Below are positions 52,063-54,199 of a stretch of 54,199 nucleotides of DNA, one piece after another. The position numbers and the translations under genes were made by a program. A model generated the notes under the pieces. The model ran no database searches. It had not been told where the DNA came from and saw only the letters and a list, made by a program, of their open reading frames with translations. The stretch is from Bacillus norwichensis. Lineage in GTDB: Bacteria; Bacillota; Bacilli; Bacillales; Bacillaceae_C. Position 1 is the first letter of the stretch; each line of letters opens with the position of its first letter. The stretch lies in assembly GCF_014836955.1 (NCBI RefSeq), contig NZ_JACSPV010000013.1:54114-108312 (forward strand). The letters are read 5' to 3'.

Positions 52063-53088
52063 TTACTCGATCACTTTGATCTTTTCAAGATATCCTTTGG
52101 GGAATACGCCGCTTTCCTCCACCTGCTCGTGAAAGCCGGAGAAAGCTTCCAGCCATTCGTCTCTATCAATCTCAAAGATTTCAATACCATGTTCTTCCTT
52201 CATTAACCTCAGATGTTCTTCTACTTCCTTTTCCAATAGCTTAACAGCCTCCACTCCCACTTCATTTGCCGCCTCGATCAAGAGATCCTGGTGTTCTTTA
52301 GAAAGCTCGGAGAATTTGTCTTCGCTTATGGCAATCACGATATCCTGCGGATACTCATCAATGATTGTCATATAAGGGGCCACTTCTGTAAATTTCATCG
52401 ACCAAACCAAAGATATGGGTGATGTGACCGCATCCACTAAATTTTGTTTCATAGCTAAATACGTCTCTGTCCAGGCCACAACCGTGGGATTAGCACCTAC
52501 TGATTCATAAGCCTGTGAATAGAATTCCGATTCGAATGAACGGATTTTCAATCCTTTTAAATCTTCAACAGATTTTATAGGTTTTTTGGATAGTAAAACC
52601 CGGTATGGACCCCGAACAAAATTTCTTTCCGTATTTAAGAAGCGAACACCCTTAGAAATCATTTGATCGTGGATTTCTTGCCCCAATTCCCCCGTATTGT
52701 ATTGTTGAAAGTGTTCAAAATCCCTGAATAAAAATGGGATGCTGCTTACCTGAACCCTAGAATCAAAATCATCGAAATAGGTAGCGCCCTCTCCATACAT
52801 ATCTTGAGTGCCCATTAACATATTATCGATTTGGGTCTTGCCTTTTCCCAATAGTTCAGCGGCATATACATCAACAATGATTTCACCATTACTTTTTTCC
52901 TTCACCAGATTGGCAAATAGGTTAAAAGCCTTCCCTTCAACAGACTCATCCGGCATTTTTGTTCCAAGTTTTAATTCTACCGGATGATTGATTGACTCTT
53001 TCTTTTCATTGGCAGTCAAATTCTTTCCGCAGCCACTGATGAGAACCATAAATGATACAAGGGGAATGAAAAAAACTTTCATTTTCAT
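52063..53088 (-). CDS. dctP: TRAP transporter substrate-binding lipoprotein (DctP)
   Basis: 341 aa. Lipoprotein signal with the lipobox LISGC at 16-20; the mature part shows the DctP fold with KLGTKMPDESVEGKAFNLFANLV, KTQIDNMLMGTQDMYGEGATYF, LKGLKIRSFESEFY near 165 and a C-terminal coiled helix. These bind C4-dicarboxylates or keto acids outside the cell. Start ATG overlaps the RraA stop by 4 bp. Confidence 0.94.
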   Translation of the reverse strand: MKMKVFFIPLVSFMVLISGCGKNLTANEKKESINHPVELKLGTKMPDESVEGKAFNLFANLVKEKSNGEIIVDVYAAELLGKGKTQIDNMLMGTQDMYGEGATYFDDFDSRVQVSSIPFLFRDFEHFQQYNTGELGQEIHDQMISKGVRFLNTERNFVRGPYRVLLSKKPIKSVEDLKGLKIRSFESEFYSQAYESVGANPTVVAWTETYLAMKQNLVDAVTSPISLVWSMKFTEVAPYMTIIDEYPQDIVIAISEDKFSELSKEHQDLLIEAANEVGVEAVKLLEKEVEEHLRLMKEEHGIEIFEIDRDEWLEAFSGFHEQVEESGVFPKGYLEKIKVIE

Positions 53089-53774
53089 CTATCGCTCTCC
53101 TTATATTCATCATTGGTTTGCTCCAGCAATTGATCTGCTTTCGTAATACTGCTTAAAGGTTTCCCCATGTCCAGGAGGCGCTTGAAATTCGGTTCGTTTC
53201 TTTCGCTGAATTCCGCCTTTTCCAAAATTTCTTCGTAGTTTAGATCCTGAGAAAGCACTAATACACCATTATCATCTGCTATAATAAAATCACCAGGCTT
53301 AACCGCTACTCCGCCACATTGAATGATTGTATTGATTTCGCCGCTTATTCCATAAAGCTTGGTTGTGATAGGAGAAAGGCCAGTGGCAAATACTGGCACC
53401 CCGATTTCACGAATCGCTTGAATGTCTGTACATGGCCCGTCGATGATAATTCCTGCCACATTTCTCGACTTCGCAGCATAGACCACCATTTCACCAACGC
53501 AGGCATGCTTGGTGTCTCCCGTCCGATCAATGACAATCACGTCTCCTTCTTCAGCAAGACTGACCGCTTTATGAACCATCGTTGAATCATTGGAGTTCGT
53601 TTTCACAGTAAATGCCGTACCTACTACCTTGACATCTTGCAGCATGGAGCGAACCCGGCTATCCATAAAACCATAATGTAGATGATGCCCAATGGTTGCC
53701 GGCTCCACTACTTCAAACCTTCTTCTCAAGCTGGGTGTTAGTTGTTTGTTTGCGACACGGTTTAAGATTTTCAT
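53085..53774 (-). CDS. RraA-family protein / 4-hydroxy-4-methyl-2-oxoglutarate aldolase-like
   Basis: 229 aa of the RraA/HMG-aldolase family. VVGTAFTVKTNSNDSTMVHKAV near 50-70, EGDVIVIDRTGDTKHACVGEMVVYAAKSR near 76-105, GIIIDGPCTDIQAIREIGVPVFA near 108-130 and VKPGDFIIADDNGVLVL near 160 make up the phosphate/keto-acid site. Enzymes of this family cleave 4-hydroxy-2-oxo acids to pyruvate; others act on RNase E, absent from bacilli. It leads the TRAP operon, so it probably degrades the imported hydroxy or keto acid. GGAGG precedes the ATG. Confidence 0.9.
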   Translation of the reverse strand: MKILNRVANKQLTPSLRRRFEVVEPATIGHHLHYGFMDSRVRSMLQDVKVVGTAFTVKTNSNDSTMVHKAVSLAEEGDVIVIDRTGDTKHACVGEMVVYAAKSRNVAGIIIDGPCTDIQAIREIGVPVFATGLSPITTKLYGISGEINTIIQCGGVAVKPGDFIIADDNGVLVLSQDLNYEEILEKAEFSERNEPNFKRLLDMGKPLSSITKADQLLEQTNDEYKESDR

Positions 53775-54199
53775 TAATAATAAACCTCCGAATTTTATTT
53801 TAATTAAAAAGCCATAAATGTAATGTCGTATAACAAATATGATCGATACTATTTTTTCTGTATTGAAAAAAGTAAATGTTTATAGGAAGCCTTTAATTAT
53901 TAACCCCCTTACGCTGACATTTTTGTTTTGATGGTTCAGAATAATGCGATACCTAATGTCACCCCCTCTACCTTCATGGGCAAAAAACTCTATCAAACAA
54001 CAAAAAGGAACATAAAGTACCCTTATTCGGGATTATAAACAATTAAATGTTGTTTGTAAAGTAGTTATACAACAAATTGTTGTTTTTAAAAGTTTTTCTA
54101 GTACTGGATTGTATAATCTTAGTAACTCAACTTTCGCAGAGAGAAATTGGCAAATAAGCCTTGATGTAGTTGGGAAGGCCAGAGAACCACTGCTCAAGT
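53775..54199. promoter_or_regulatory. Upstream region of the TRAP operon with TTGTT/AACAA dyads
   Basis: ACAACAAATTGTTGT (54070-54084) is a near-perfect palindrome, and AAACAATT...TTGTTTG (54040 region) is a looser one 30 bp to its left. They suit a GntR/IclR-type regulator whose gene would lie beyond the right edge. A TGTATAAT sequence at about 54108 could be a plus-strand -10 box. No gene is seen in this stretch. Confidence 0.4.

Overview
The window is Gram-positive, low-to-moderate GC DNA of a Bacillaceae type (Bacillota). It has strong purine-rich ribosome binding sites with some TTG/GTG starts, a ComK-family regulator, a TPP-riboswitch-controlled thiO, a Fur-type box, and IS256, ISL3 and group IIC intron remains. 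I cannot fix the genus from the sequence alone.

Layout. 1-1710: a NERD-domain protein bracketed by two arrays of 20-nt periodic repeats, then a nested palindrome. 1717-8170: small-molecule metabolism, with an AtoE-type carboxylate transporter, an Lrp/AsnC regulator diverging from a YkvI-type transporter plus ureohydrolase operon, and an argininosuccinate-lyase-like protein with an altered signature loop. 8266-12984: two paralogous XRE-repressor loci in direct orientation that bracket a polysaccharide-deacetylase/MFS pair, with shared TAAAC-N5-GTTTA operator-like sites. 13827-18271: a PAS/sigma-54 activator, tandem dyad sites, a textbook -24/-12 promoter, and an operon of a small membrane subunit, a sodium:solute symporter and a nitrilase. 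18339-23508: an ISL3 remnant, a second C-N hydrolase, and an operon of a 52-aa membrane protein, an NCS1-type permease (apparently starting at ATT) and a second ureohydrolase, facing a TetR gene across two perfect palindromes. 23509-31850: mixed genes (ABC exporter, PhzF protein, iron-siderophore binding lipoprotein with Fur box, MazG-like protein) and several decayed genes. 32140-33670: TPP riboswitch, attenuator, interspersed repeat and thiO. 33773-42988: a minus-strand surface-polysaccharide operon (two GT4 transferases, WecC, methyltransferase, CgeB/GT2 fusion, WecB) for a UDP-ManNAcA-containing glycan, interrupted by the largest 20-nt periodic array. 43271-44703: an IS256-family element in the loop of a hairpin. 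44745-47835: another array, a ComK-family gene, an orphan Phd/YefM antitoxin and a TPR/zinc-ribbon protein. 48070-49366: a beheaded EamA transporter and an internally deleted group IIC intron just downstream of a terminator. 49390-53774: an omega-amidase-like hydrolase, a complete TRAP transporter and an RraA-family protein.

Themes. Nitrogen and carbon scavenging dominates: two ureohydrolases, three C-N hydrolases, an ASL-like lyase and at least five transporters, each near its own regulator or promoter. Genome erosion is visible as at least seven broken genes. The most distinctive structure is a family of intergenic arrays with a 20-nt period and a 40-nt higher-order period, present at five places; three of them carry the same TGTTGCRCATGTTT block at one edge.
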